Positions 49,101-57,953 of a stretch of DNA of 64,000 bases are shown piece by piece. Under the pieces are notes generated by a model. That model did no database searches. It was not told the origin of the DNA and saw nothing but the letters and a program-made list of their open reading frames with translations. The DNA lies in contig NZ_CP090004.1 of assembly GCF_021390175.1 (NCBI RefSeq), positions 372,001 to 436,000 on the forward strand, read 5' to 3'. This DNA is from Flagellimonas sp. HMM57. Lineage in GTDB: Bacteria; Bacteroidota; Bacteroidia; Flavobacteriales; Flavobacteriaceae. Within the stretch, counting starts at the first letter, position 1, and each line of letters starts with the position of its first letter. Made by a program: the position numbers and the translations under genes.

Positions 49101-50462
49101 CTAGATTTCCCTATTTACATCCCAAGCTTCAAGATAATCTGCTACCGTTTTTACAAACATACCGCCCAGAGCACCGTTTACAACCCTATGATCATAACTA
49201 TGCGAAAGGAACATTTTGCTACGGATACCTATATATTCTCCTTGGTCGGTCTCAATTACAGCCGGAATTTTCCGTATCGCCCCCAAAGCCAAGATACCCA
49301 CTTGCGGTTGGTTGATAATCGGTGTTCCAAATACACTGCCAAAAGTACCTACATTGGTTACGGTATAAGTACCATCTTTGATTTCATTTGGCTTAAGCTG
49401 ATTGGTTCTTGCCCTATTGGCAAGGTCGTTCACCATTTTGGCCATGCCCACCAAATTAAGTTGATCAGCATTCTTTATTACCGGAACGATAAGATTACCA
49501 TCTGGAAGTGCTGCCGCCATTCCCAGATTAATATTTTTCTTTTTAATCACCTTATCGCCATCCAAGGAAATATTAACCATTGGATACTTTTTTAAGGCCG
49601 TAGCCACGGCTTCCATAAAGATTGGCGTAAATGTCAATTTTTCACCTTCTCTTTCCTCGAAAGCTTTTTTGTTCTTATTTCTCCAATTGACCACATTGGT
49701 CACATCTACCTCAACAAAACTTTGAACATGGGCCGATCTAGAAATACTATCCACCATATGTTGCGCAATCAGTTTCCCCATGCGGGTCAAAGGAATAATC
49801 TCATCACCTTCGCCTACCGGAACCGATACTGGAGCTTTTGGTTTTTCTACTGATGCCTTTGAGATTGCTTGTTCAGGAACTTTAGTAACTTCTGCAACAG
49901 CTGGCTCTGTTTTTGGTGCTATGCTTCCATTTGAGGAACGATGCTCCAAAAATGCCTTTATATCGTTTTTGGTTACCCTACCTTCTTTGCCTGTACCTAT
50001 AATGGATTCCAGCTCTTCCATTGAAACGCCTTCTTCCTTTGCAATATTTTTCACCAAAGGTGAATAAAAACGTTCTGAGCCAGAAAAATCTTGTGCAGGT
50101 GCGGTAACGGACTCCTTAACCGATTCCATTTGATGCTCCAACACTGCAGCTGGTTCTTTTACCGGTTCCTGGGCTTCAACTTGTTTTTCTTCTGTATCTA
50201 CAGACGATTCTTCATTTTCGCCATCTGTTTGTATAACGGCAACCACCTCACCTACTTTGATGACATCGTCAACTTCAAAACGTTTTTCAAGCAATATGCC
50301 CTCTACCTCACTGGGAACTTCTGAGTCAACTTTGTCCGTCGCGATTTCAAAAATAGCTTCGTCCAATTCGATGGTATCCCCGATTTCCTTCAACCACGTA
50401 GTTAATGTCGCTTCTGCAACACTCTCTCCCATTTGTGGTAATTTTAATTCAAACTTTGACAT
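49101..50462 (-). CDS. 2-oxo acid dehydrogenase E2 (dihydrolipoyl acyltransferase)
   Basis: Core of a pyruvate or branched-chain 2-oxo acid dehydrogenase complex, 453 residues. The lipoyl domain (1-80) carries the modified Lys in EIATDKVDSEVP; a Glu/Val/Pro-rich linker precedes a peripheral-subunit-binding domain (about 130-165, FYSPLVKNIAKEEGVS); the acyltransferase domain ends SHSYDHRVVNGALGG. The usual motif is HRxxDG; here the Asp position is Asn (codon AAC). E1 and E3 genes are not adjacent. Which substrate is used cannot be told here. Confidence 0.9.
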   Translation of the reverse strand: MSKFELKLPQMGESVAEATLTTWLKEIGDTIELDEAIFEIATDKVDSEVPSEVEGILLEKRFEVDDVIKVGEVVAVIQTDGENEESSVDTEEKQVEAQEPVKEPAAVLEHQMESVKESVTAPAQDFSGSERFYSPLVKNIAKEEGVSMEELESIIGTGKEGRVTKNDIKAFLEHRSSNGSIAPKTEPAVAEVTKVPEQAISKASVEKPKAPVSVPVGEGDEIIPLTRMGKLIAQHMVDSISRSAHVQSFVEVDVTNVVNWRNKNKKAFEEREGEKLTFTPIFMEAVATALKKYPMVNISLDGDKVIKKKNINLGMAAALPDGNLIVPVIKNADQLNLVGMAKMVNDLANRARTNQLKPNEIKDGTYTVTNVGTFGSVFGTPIINQPQVGILALGAIRKIPAVIETDQGEYIGIRSKMFLSHSYDHRVVNGALGGMFVKTVADYLEAWDVNREI

Positions 50463-50556
50463 ATTCTTATTTAACGTAGTAATATTGACTTATATTTTGC
50501 AAAAATAACAAAGAATTCGACGTATTCTTAATTTATATGTATTAATTAATACACTA

Positions 50557-51177
50557 TTAACTTGCTTTTATGGAACTTTCAAAAGGTACTCTGTTCAAAA
50601 TACTTCTTCCCAGTGTAACCTCATCTGCATATTCCAGCTCATCACCAACGGCTATTCCCCGTGCTATGGTGGACGTAATTACACCCAGACCCTCCAATTG
50701 TTTATAGATATAAAAATTTGTGGTATCTCCTTCCATAGTAGGACTAAGTGCAAAAATGAGTTCTTTCACGTTCTTTTCCTTGACCCTTGCAATCAATGAA
50801 TTGATGTTCAGGTTTTGTGGGCCTACGCCTTCCATTGGAGAGATTTTACCTCCTAATACATGATACAGTCCTTGGTACTGCGATGTATTTTCTATGGCCA
50901 TTACATCCCTAATATCTTCCACAACACAGACTACGGTCTCATCACGTTTAGGGCTTGCACATATTTCGCATAGTTCCGTATCCGATATATTATGGCAATT
51001 TTTGCAAAAAATGATTTGGTTCCTTAGGCTTACCAAAGCATCTGACAACATATTGGTTCTCTCCTCCGGCTGATTTAAAAGATGAAGTACAAGTCTAAGG
51101 GCAGTCCTTTTGCCTATGCCCGGCAATTGGGACATTTCGTAAACAGCATTCTCTAAAAGTTTTGATGAAAACTCCAT
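50557..51177 (-). CDS. recR: recombination mediator RecR
   Basis: DNA repair protein working with RecO to load RecA on gaps. The 206-residue protein has the helix-hairpin-helix start ([20 protein letters not shown]), four zinc cysteines ([17 protein letters not shown]) and a Toprim domain with [13 protein letters not shown] and the [16 protein letters not shown] block. Standard length. Its gene is alone between the E2 gene and the CoA-binding protein gene. Confidence 0.95.
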   Translation of the reverse strand: MEFSSKLLENAVYEMSQLPGIGKRTALRLVLHLLNQPEERTNMLSDALVSLRNQIIFCKNCHNISDTELCEICASPKRDETVVCVVEDIRDVMAIENTSQYQGLYHVLGGKISPMEGVGPQNLNINSLIARVKEKNVKELIFALSPTMEGDTTNFYIYKQLEGLGVITSTIARGIAVGDELEYADEVTLGRSILNRVPFESSIKAS

Positions 51178-51273
51178 TGTTAAGATTAATAAGACAAAAT
51201 TACAATTTTACCGCTACCTATTGTTAATTCGCGAACTAAGTCTGCTCTTAAAACCAAAACCAAGACATCATAA

Positions 51274-51633
51274 TCAATATTGACCCGTAGCCAATAATAC
51301 CAAAGTGCAAGCAACCTCAACTTCAATACCTGCTTCTTCAAGAATATTTTGAAACTCTGGATTCTCTGTCCCGGGATTAAAAATAACCCGCCTTGGGTTT
51401 AAAGCGAGTATACTTTTATAATACTCTTTTTGCCTATTTGGGTTAAGGTAAAGCGTTATGGTGTCGAGGTTTTTAAAACTATTAAGCGTATTTTTTATCG
51501 GCACATTGGAGACACTGCCTTCTCTTAGCCCAAATGCCATGGTTTCTATTTTATTTTCCACCAATCTACGAATTGCAATGTTACTATACCTACTTGGGTT
51601 TAACGATACCCCAAAAACCAGAGTCTTAACCAT
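51274..51633 (-). CDS. CoA-binding domain protein (YccU-like)
   Basis: A 119-residue single Rossmann-type domain: LVFGVSLNPSRYSNIAIRRL at the start, then LYLNPNRQKEY and PRRVIFNPGTENPEFQNI, which match the CoA_binding_2/YccU family. Small cytosolic protein; role unknown. Its neighbour recR is 96 bases downstream. Confidence 0.85.
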   Translation of the reverse strand: MVKTLVFGVSLNPSRYSNIAIRRLVENKIETMAFGLREGSVSNVPIKNTLNSFKNLDTITLYLNPNRQKEYYKSILALNPRRVIFNPGTENPEFQNILEEAGIEVEVACTLVLLATGQY

Positions 51634-51988
51634 TTGTTAATTTTAATGTTAAACTAAATCAAAGATTGTAACTAATCAAAAAAAAACTCGTCTATTGTAC
51701 ATATAAAATTAATCATTGATAAGACTGTATCTTTTATAGTTAATGGTTAGTGTTTAGTATAGCTTATCAATGAACAGGGCCTTGGTTAATACTTTTACAG
51801 TTGATACCAGGGCCTCTCTTTTTTATAAATAGCTGTACTTAATGGGTTTCCGCCATACTCTTGTGTAATTTAAATAGTCTGTCATTTTTGTTAAAGAATG
51901 TTAAATTCCATACTGCATGTAACAATCAGTAACAGGTATCGTCTAGTAAGTATCATCAATCAATAATCAATCAAAAACGAACAAAGTC
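51634..51988 (+). other. gene-free interval with structured RNA signals
   Basis: No coding gene is evident. The interval separates the divergent CoA-binding and TonB-receptor-like genes. It holds a perfect 10-base inverted repeat (51714-51723 / 51763-51772) and, shortly after, an intrinsic terminator on the plus strand (51778-51824), listed separately. The terminator has no plus-strand gene in front of it. Near the receptor start lies an ATCAATCAATAATCAATC run (about 51954-51971). Confidence 0.6.
51714..51824 (+). ncRNA. candidate small RNA or transcribed leader ending at an intrinsic terminator
   Basis: Stem CATTGATAAG (51714-51723) pairs perfectly with CTTATCAATG (51763-51772), enclosing a 39-base loop. 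Five bases later GGCCTTGGT (51778-51786) pairs with ACCAGGGCC (51806-51814; one G-U) and a T-rich run TCTCTTTTTT (51815-51824). This is a compact terminated structure with no gene upstream on its strand, so a small RNA or a regulated leader of the downstream receptor gene is plausible. No promoter of the TAnnTTTG form is clear, and no known family is recognised. Confidence 0.4.
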
Positions 51989-54442
51989 ATGAAAAGGGTA
52001 TTCTTACTTTTCACACTGCTCTTGTGCAGTATTTATTCCACAGATTTACAAGCAAATGACAACACCGATACCAAAATTGGTTCTATCTCTGGTACGGTAA
52101 TAGACAATGCACAGCAACAACCCATAGCCTATGCCGCTATTGTAATCAAATCCGAAGACGGCAGTAAGACAATTACTGGAGGGATAACAACGGAAGATGG
52201 GAAATTTGAAATAGTCAAACTACCCGAGGGAGTTTTTATTTTGGAAGTCCAGTTTATAGGATACAAAACACATTCGCAAAAGCTGGAAATAACCAAAAAA
52301 AATAAAAAACTGGATGTTGGTACCATTACATTAATGGAAGATGCCGAAAAACTGGAAGAAGTAGAGGTTGTGGCCGAACGAACGACCATAGAACAACGTG
52401 TGGACAGAAAGATAATTAACGTTGGAAAAGATTTGACCACAGCGGGTGCCACCGCTTCGGATATCATGAACAATATCCCATCTGTCAATGTAGATTCACA
52501 GACCGGTGACATTTCTTTGCGTGGAAACTCCAACGTACGGGTTATGGTAGATGGCAAACTATCTAATGTACCTGTTGCACAGTTATTACAGCAAATACCT
52601 TCCACATCGATAAAATCGATTGAGCTTATTACAAATCCTTCTGCAAAATACAATCCGGAAGGAATGAGCGGAATTATAAACATTGTACTGCACAAGAACG
52701 CCAATGTTGGGTTTAATGGAAATGCAACCGTTGGTCTCACTCAGGCAATAGAAGCGAAGTTCAATAGCTCGATAGATTTGAACTACAGACAGGGGAAATT
52801 CAACTTTTATGGTAATTACGGTAATAATATTGGCAAATATGTAAATGACGGAACTATTCTCAGACTCGATGAAAACTCGTTACAAGCTTTCGATTTTTTC
52901 AATAATAACAAGTCGCACCTTTACAAAGTAGGATTTGATTTTTATCTCAACGACAAAAACACCATCTCAGTTTTCACCAATCAAAACATTTTTGATGGGA
53001 ACGGAGAAGGTATTACGGATGTTACTTATAACACCGATTTATCTAGAAATGTAACCCAAATCTTTACCGATGTAAATGAAAATCAAAGTGAGCAATACAA
53101 CTTTGACTACAAACACGATTTCAAAAAAGAAGGTCATAATATAGAATTGGAAATAGACCACAATAGGTTCAATAGTGATCAAGATGCAAATTTCAGGTCG
53201 ATTGGAGCATCTCTATTTCCTGATTATATGGATTTTGTCGATACTGAACGTACGCAGACCTTTGTAAATCTAGATTATGTGAATCCTCTTGACAGTATTT
53301 CCAAATTAGAAGTTGGTTTGGAATCTAGAACCTTTGAAACCGATGTTGACTATTCCTCTACTGGTTTATCTTTTAATTCCGGTGGGGATTTGATTCCCAC
53401 ACCAAGCACGGATTTTATCTATAGTATGGACATTTATTCTGCTTATGTGACCTTCAGCCAAACCAGAGGTAAATTTTCATATCAAGCGGGAGTTCGTTTG
53501 GAGGATGTGGAAGTTAAGGCCGATACCAACAGGTTAAGAGCTTTTACCGATGAATATACCGAACTATATCCATCAGCCTTTATCACGTACAATCCAAATG
53601 AGAAAAATCAGTTTCAAGTAAGTTATAGCAGACGTGTGGATAGACCGGGATTGGAACAGGTTAACCCTGTTAGGGAATGGGCAACTCCTTTGATTTCTTC
53701 CTTTGGAAATCCAAGTTTGGTTCCCCAGTTTACCAATTCCTATGAGACCAATTATACAAGAAGATTAAAAAACGGAAGTATTACTGCCGGGGTTTTCTAT
53801 AGAGCTATTTCGGATGAAATCAACCGAGCCGTTTATGTTGATCGATTGGATTTCAATAAACTTATTCTCACATTCGACAATTTTGAAAATACCTCTGCCT
53901 ATGGTTTCGAACTTTCAACGAATTATAAATTCACGGAATGGTGGAGTATCAATGGAAGCTTTGATTTCTTTTCACAAACCCAAAGAGGAGTTACTGAAAG
54001 TTTGAGCGGCGATAGTCCCAATCCTACTGAAAATGATATTGTGGAAGAACGGGTAGAGGTGGACAACACCGCATGGAATTTAAGGCTAAACAATAGTTTT
54101 AAGGTAAGTAAATCATTAACGTTTCAGTTGTTTGGATTTTACAGGGGGCAAAACAGGACCATCCAATTTACCGCAAGGCCCATGTATTTTGTTAATCTTG
54201 GAGCTCGTTACAGTTTCGCAAAAGGAAAAGGTACTATAAGCTTGAATTACAACGATATGTTCAATACCATGCGCTTTGGTTTTGATGGAGATCGCCCTTA
54301 TGAACAAGAAGGCGGATTCAACTGGGAAAGCAATAATTTGTATGCCGGTATGTCCTATCGATTTGGAAGTGGAAAAAACAAAGCAAAACAACGCAAGAGA
54401 AGGGACAGCAATACCAAAGAATCTGGCGGAGGTATTTTATAA
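51989..54442 (+). CDS. outer-membrane beta-barrel (TonB-dependent-receptor-like) protein
   Basis: An 817-residue outer-membrane protein: signal peptide about 1-22 ending LQA, then a carboxypeptidase-regulatory-like domain (about 32-115, GSISGTVIDNAQQQPIAYAA), a plug-like domain (about 140-230, SVNVDSQTGDISLRGNSNVR and GMSGIINIVLHKNA), and a long beta-barrel with alternating aromatic strands to the end. This is the outer-membrane-beta-barrel family common in Flavobacteria. Ligand unknown. A perfect 14-base terminator hairpin follows. Confidence 0.9.
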   Translation: MKRVFLLFTLLLCSIYSTDLQANDNTDTKIGSISGTVIDNAQQQPIAYAAIVIKSEDGSKTITGGITTEDGKFEIVKLPEGVFILEVQFIGYKTHSQKLEITKKNKKLDVGTITLMEDAEKLEEVEVVAERTTIEQRVDRKIINVGKDLTTAGATASDIMNNIPSVNVDSQTGDISLRGNSNVRVMVDGKLSNVPVAQLLQQIPSTSIKSIELITNPSAKYNPEGMSGIINIVLHKNANVGFNGNATVGLTQAIEAKFNSSIDLNYRQGKFNFYGNYGNNIGKYVNDGTILRLDENSLQAFDFFNNNKSHLYKVGFDFYLNDKNTISVFTNQNIFDGNGEGITDVTYNTDLSRNVTQIFTDVNENQSEQYNFDYKHDFKKEGHNIELEIDHNRFNSDQDANFRSIGASLFPDYMDFVDTERTQTFVNLDYVNPLDSISKLEVGLESRTFETDVDYSSTGLSFNSGGDLIPTPSTDFIYSMDIYSAYVTFSQTRGKFSYQAGVRLEDVEVKADTNRLRAFTDEYTELYPSAFITYNPNEKNQFQVSYSRRVDRPGLEQVNPVREWATPLISSFGNPSLVPQFTNSYETNYTRRLKNGSITAGVFYRAISDEINRAVYVDRLDFNKLILTFDNFENTSAYGFELSTNYKFTEWWSINGSFDFFSQTQRGVTESLSGDSPNPTENDIVEERVEVDNTAWNLRLNNSFKVSKSLTFQLFGFYRGQNRTIQFTARPMYFVNLGARYSFAKGKGTISLNYNDMFNTMRFGFDGDRPYEQEGGFNWESNNLYAGMSYRFGSGKNKAKQRKRRDSNTKESGGGIL

Positions 54443-54502
54443 TAAATTTTTGATATTCCTTAATACGGTGTTGGTTGGTTAATAATTAAGGTTTATCATT
54501 TA

Positions 54503-54540
54503 AAGCCACTGGTTCTTTATCAGAACCAGTGGCTTGTTTT
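54503..54540. terminator. strong bidirectional terminator
   Basis: AAGCCACTGGTTCT (54503-54516), loop TTATC, AGAACCAGTGGCTT (54522-54535): a perfect 14-base stem followed by G and a T-run. It serves the barrel gene and the convergent fabH gene. Confidence 0.9.
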
Positions 54541-55548
54541 TTACCATTTAATTATAACGCTCCCCCATGTAAAGCCACTTCCAAATGCGGCAAGCACCAC
54601 TAAATCCCCTTCATTTACTTTACCAGCTTCCCAAGCTTCAGTTAGGGCTATTGGAATTGAAGCCGCAGTAGTGTTACCATAATTCATAATATTGTTGTAC
54701 ACTTGGTCATTGGAAAGCCCAAATTTCTTTTGTACAAATTGTGAGATACGCAAATTGGCCTGATGCGGAATCAACATATCAATGTCTTCTGCACTCAAAC
54801 CATTGGCTTTTAATCCTTCAATAATTACTTCGCTGAAGCGAACAACCGCATTCTTGAACACAAACTGTCCGTTCATGTAAGGGAAATAGGAAGCATCTTC
54901 CGGGTCTTGCTCTTCAATAATATCGGTAACCCATCTTTTTCCCATTCCCGGTGCGATCAAAGACAGTTCTTCTGCATGCTGTCCTTCTGAATGCAAATGG
55001 GATGATAGAATTCCTTTCGAAGCATCTTCTTCCCTAGTGAGTACAGCGGCCCCGGCACCATCACCAAAAATAACAGAGACTCCCCTGCCCCTAGTGGTCA
55101 TATCCAGCCCATGCGAATGCAGTTCGGAACCGATTACCAATATATTTTTATACATACCGCTCTTAATATATTGGTCCGCTACAGAGACTCCATATATAAA
55201 TCCGGAACACTGGTTTCTTACGTCCAAGGCACCAACGGTTTTTATACCCAAATCTCGTTGTACCAAAACTCCTGGACCAGGAAAATAATAATCTGGACTT
55301 AAAGTGGCAAAGACAATAAAATCAATCTCATCTTTATCGATACCTGCACGTTCTATGGCAACTTTTGCTGCTTTAACCCCCATAGATGTTGTAGTATCCG
55401 TTCCCTTAATTACGTGCCTTCGCTCTTTTATTCCGGTACGTTCCTGAATCCACTCATCATTAGTGTCCATAACTTTGGACAAATCGTCATTGGTAACCAC
55501 ATTTTCTGGAACGTAAAATCCCAGACCGGATATTCTTGAATTATACAT
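54541..55548 (-). CDS. fabH: 3-oxoacyl-ACP synthase III (KASIII family)
   Basis: Condensing enzyme starting fatty-acid chains, or a paralogue with another acyl substrate, 335 residues. The catalytic Cys114 is in RNQCSGFIYG, His in IPHQANLRI, and Asn in YGNTTAASIP; the N-terminus GLGFYVPENVVTNDDLS and DEWIQERTGI are typical FabH blocks. It lies with an ABC1 kinase and a TetR regulator rather than with rpmF-plsX, so it may be a second FabH. Its gene symbol is a family label. Confidence 0.88.
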   Translation of the reverse strand: MYNSRISGLGFYVPENVVTNDDLSKVMDTNDEWIQERTGIKERRHVIKGTDTTTSMGVKAAKVAIERAGIDKDEIDFIVFATLSPDYYFPGPGVLVQRDLGIKTVGALDVRNQCSGFIYGVSVADQYIKSGMYKNILVIGSELHSHGLDMTTRGRGVSVIFGDGAGAAVLTREEDASKGILSSHLHSEGQHAEELSLIAPGMGKRWVTDIIEEQDPEDASYFPYMNGQFVFKNAVVRFSEVIIEGLKANGLSAEDIDMLIPHQANLRISQFVQKKFGLSNDQVYNNIMNYGNTTAASIPIALTEAWEAGKVNEGDLVVLAAFGSGFTWGSVIIKW

Positions 55549-55641
55549 AATTTTTTGTGTTGTTGGTTTTTAAAAAAGTAAACAACTTTTTAATGGAAAA
55601 GTAAAAAATATATTCAAGCAACAAAGAATATATCAAAAAAA

Positions 55642-56952
55642 TTAGTCGATGTACTTCTTAAACTGATTTACTTTTACCCTAGCTTTTAAATCGTGAAGAA
55701 GATTGTAAAGGCCAAAAAATGTCCGATTCATGTATAAAAAGTGTTTCGATCCTCTGTTCCCGTTCATCTTCTTAATCTGTTCATCTTTAGAGTAACGCTC
55801 GCTCAAATCAGCAATTTTATTCCAAAAATCGTCCGCTCCAAAATCAAAATCTTCTTCATTGAACGGGGAGGTGAATATGGTAAGCATTTCCTTGAACAGA
55901 GCCTTGAAGAATTCGAGCTCCTTTTTGGAGTCCGTAGGTGTCAATATCTCCAGTTCATAGAGTTTTTCCATAAAGATCTCATCATTATTGATGTTATCCT
56001 CTTTTGCCAATTCAAAATAAGGCACGTAAAACTCATCCGGGATTTCTTTAATACAACCAAAATCTATGGCTATTAAAGTTTCTTTAGGACTTACCAAAAA
56101 ATTTCCGGGATGTGGGTCTGCATGGACTTTGCGCAAACTATGAATTTGGAACATGTAAAAGTCCCATAACGCCTGACCTAATTTATTTCCTAAATCTTGG
56201 TCAAATTCGGTTTTGGCAAATTCACTAAGGTGTCTGCCCTTCATCCAATCCATAGTAAGGATGCGCTCACTGGACAGGTTTTCATAATACTTTGGGAATT
56301 CTATATTGGGAATGTCGGCACAAGCTTGCGTAATTTCTTCACTTTGCTTGAGCTCCAAAATATAATTGGTCTCTTCAACCAATTTATTTTCTACTTCTTT
56401 AAAATACTTTTCAGAATCCTTACCCTTAAGATTGAACATTCTTATGGCAATGGGCTTCACCAAAGCTAAATCACTACTGATACTTTTTGCCACACCAGGA
56501 TATTGAATCTTAACAGCTAATTCTTTGCCGCCTTTTTTGGCTCTATGAACTTGACCTATACTGGCAGCATTGACAGAATCTTTTTCGAAAGTGTCAAAAA
56601 TTTCCTCAGGGTATTTATCAAGGTACTTTTTAAATGTCTTCCTTACCAAAGGTGCGGAAAGTGGTGGTACTGAAAACTGCGAAAGTGAGAATTTTTCAAC
56701 ATAGGCCCTGGGGAGAAGGTTTTTCTCCATACTGAGCATTTGGGCAACTTTAAGGGCACTTCCTTTTAAGCTCTTTAGCCCGTCATAAATATCTTCTGCA
56801 TTGTCCTGGTCGAGTTCTTCTTTGGCCGATTCTGAATTGACCAATTTCTTACCGTAATATTTGACGTAATTACCACCTATCTTCACACCTGTTTTCACAA
56901 GTTTTCCTGCTCTTTCAATCTTTCCCGTGGGAATACTGTCCAATGTCTTCAT
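55642..56952 (-). CDS. ABC1/UbiB-family atypical kinase
   Basis: A 436-residue member of the ABC1/ADCK/UbiB kinase-like family. Family blocks are in order: the KxGQ-like region LKGSALKVAQMLSMEKNLLP (about 60-80), then ASIGQVHRAKKGG (nucleotide-binding), LAVKIQYPGV with the kinase Lys, KVHADPHPGNFLV and IDFGCIKEIPDEF with the metal-binding Asp. No membrane helix, unlike the typical UbiB of ubiquinone synthesis. It lies between fabH and tetR. Confidence 0.9.
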   Translation of the reverse strand: MKTLDSIPTGKIERAGKLVKTGVKIGGNYVKYYGKKLVNSESAKEELDQDNAEDIYDGLKSLKGSALKVAQMLSMEKNLLPRAYVEKFSLSQFSVPPLSAPLVRKTFKKYLDKYPEEIFDTFEKDSVNAASIGQVHRAKKGGKELAVKIQYPGVAKSISSDLALVKPIAIRMFNLKGKDSEKYFKEVENKLVEETNYILELKQSEEITQACADIPNIEFPKYYENLSSERILTMDWMKGRHLSEFAKTEFDQDLGNKLGQALWDFYMFQIHSLRKVHADPHPGNFLVSPKETLIAIDFGCIKEIPDEFYVPYFELAKEDNINNDEIFMEKLYELEILTPTDSKKELEFFKALFKEMLTIFTSPFNEEDFDFGADDFWNKIADLSERYSKDEQIKKMNGNRGSKHFLYMNRTFFGLYNLLHDLKARVKVNQFKKYID

Positions 56953-56958
56953 AGGCTT

Positions 56959-57615
56959 TTAAGCAAAATTTTCTTTGTATAGGAATTTCCCAAAATCAAT
57001 TATTTTTTCCAAAGGCGTGTTTTCAAACACCTCAAAAATAGTTGTCACGGATTTTTCTATGGCGATGTCCGTTTTCTCAAAATCTGGTGAGTTGTCGTCC
57101 ATCCAAAACTTTAAAAGGAATAAAAATTGCAACCAGGCGCCTTCAGAAAAGATTTGTGGACTTCTCTTAAGAATCCTCAAATTCTTGTCACTATTTCGCT
57201 CTTCAATAAGTTCTATAGCAAAATCTTTGATATGGTTTCTAAGGCCTTTTAACTGAGTTAATTTTTCCATGCGCCCCTTATGTTCGTTAAGCACGAACAT
57301 CACATAGCTCCTGTTCAATGTTAACGATTCAAAAAAAGTAAAAAAGAAAGTGAGCATCTTTTCCTCATTGGTCATGTTATCATATGCCTTGTTCTTTTGC
57401 ATTACCGACATTGTATTCTCATAAAACTTTTCCCAAATACGGTGGCGTAAACCTTCAAAAGAACCGAAATACCTGTAAAAATCCGATTCTTTGATCTTAT
57501 GTTCTTTACAGAACTTATACACAGATTTAGGAATTATCTCATGTTCCAAAACATAATCCATAAACCATCCTACGATTTTGTCTTCTGTTACTTTTGCGGT
57601 TGTAGTATTTGCCAT
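56959..57615 (-). CDS. TetR-family transcriptional regulator
   Basis: A 218-residue regulator, the first gene of the tetR-ABC1-fabH run. The N-terminal DNA-binding helices include EIIPKSVYKFCKEHKIKESDFYRYFGSF (about residues 30-57). The remainder is an all-alpha ligand-binding-like part ending EKIIDFGKFLYKENFA. The spacing to the ABC1 gene (6 bases) suggests one transcript and control of the lipid genes. The ligand is unknown. Confidence 0.82.
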   Translation of the reverse strand: MANTTTAKVTEDKIVGWFMDYVLEHEIIPKSVYKFCKEHKIKESDFYRYFGSFEGLRHRIWEKFYENTMSVMQKNKAYDNMTNEEKMLTFFFTFFESLTLNRSYVMFVLNEHKGRMEKLTQLKGLRNHIKDFAIELIEERNSDKNLRILKRSPQIFSEGAWLQFLFLLKFWMDDNSPDFEKTDIAIEKSVTTIFEVFENTPLEKIIDFGKFLYKENFA

Positions 57616-57679
57616 TATATGTTGTGTTTAATCAAAAATACGATTTATCAAACAGATTTTAGTTAAGATTTTAAGAATT

Positions 57680-57796
57680 AAAAAGGAAAACGCACTTTCG
57701 AGTGAAAGTGCGTTTTCAACAACCTAACCAATAAATAAACAAACTTGTTATAGATAATCTATTTCATAGCAATTTTTCTATAACACTTCAAAGATA
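57680..57796 (-). ncRNA. candidate minus-strand small RNA ending at a hairpin
   Basis: GAAAACGCACTTTC (57686-57699), loop GAGT, GAAAGTGCGTTTTC (57704-57717) is a perfect 14-base stem, with TTTTCCTTTTT on its minus-strand 3' side, so it reads as a minus-strand terminator. About 70 bases upstream on that strand is TATCTTTG (57789-57796), a perfect TAnnTTTG element, though a matching TTG is not clear. A terminator between two divergent gene starts needs its own transcript, about 100 bases here, or it may be an attenuator of the tetR gene. No known family is recognised. Confidence 0.35.
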
Positions 57797-57876
57797 TACA
57801 TTTTGTTTATCATTATTAAAAAAAGAATAAACAAAATATGTTAAATTTTAGCTTTGCCTCTAAAATAAACGTACAG

Positions 57877-57918
57877 TGTCAGTTTGTCATATTCTTAACT
57901 ATGGTATTTTTTTTGTCA
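57877..57918 (+). promoter_or_regulatory. TGTCA repeats upstream of htpG
   Basis: TGTCAGTTTGTCA (57877-57889) has two TGTCA units three bases apart, with a third TGTCA at 57914-57918. They lie 36-77 bases before the htpG ATG. This could be a stress-response regulatory site; I do not know a matching regulator. Confidence 0.3.
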
Positions 57919-57953
57919 TGATGTTCTAAAATTCAAAGAAATTCATTAAAAAT

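Larger units (their letters stand above)
57616..57953. other. gene-free interval between tetR and htpG
   Basis: No coding gene is seen. It contains a perfect 14-base hairpin (57686-57717), a TATCTTTG element on the minus strand (57789-57796), and TGTCA repeats near the htpG start (57877-57889, and again at 57914-57918). These are described as separate entries. Confidence 0.7.
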
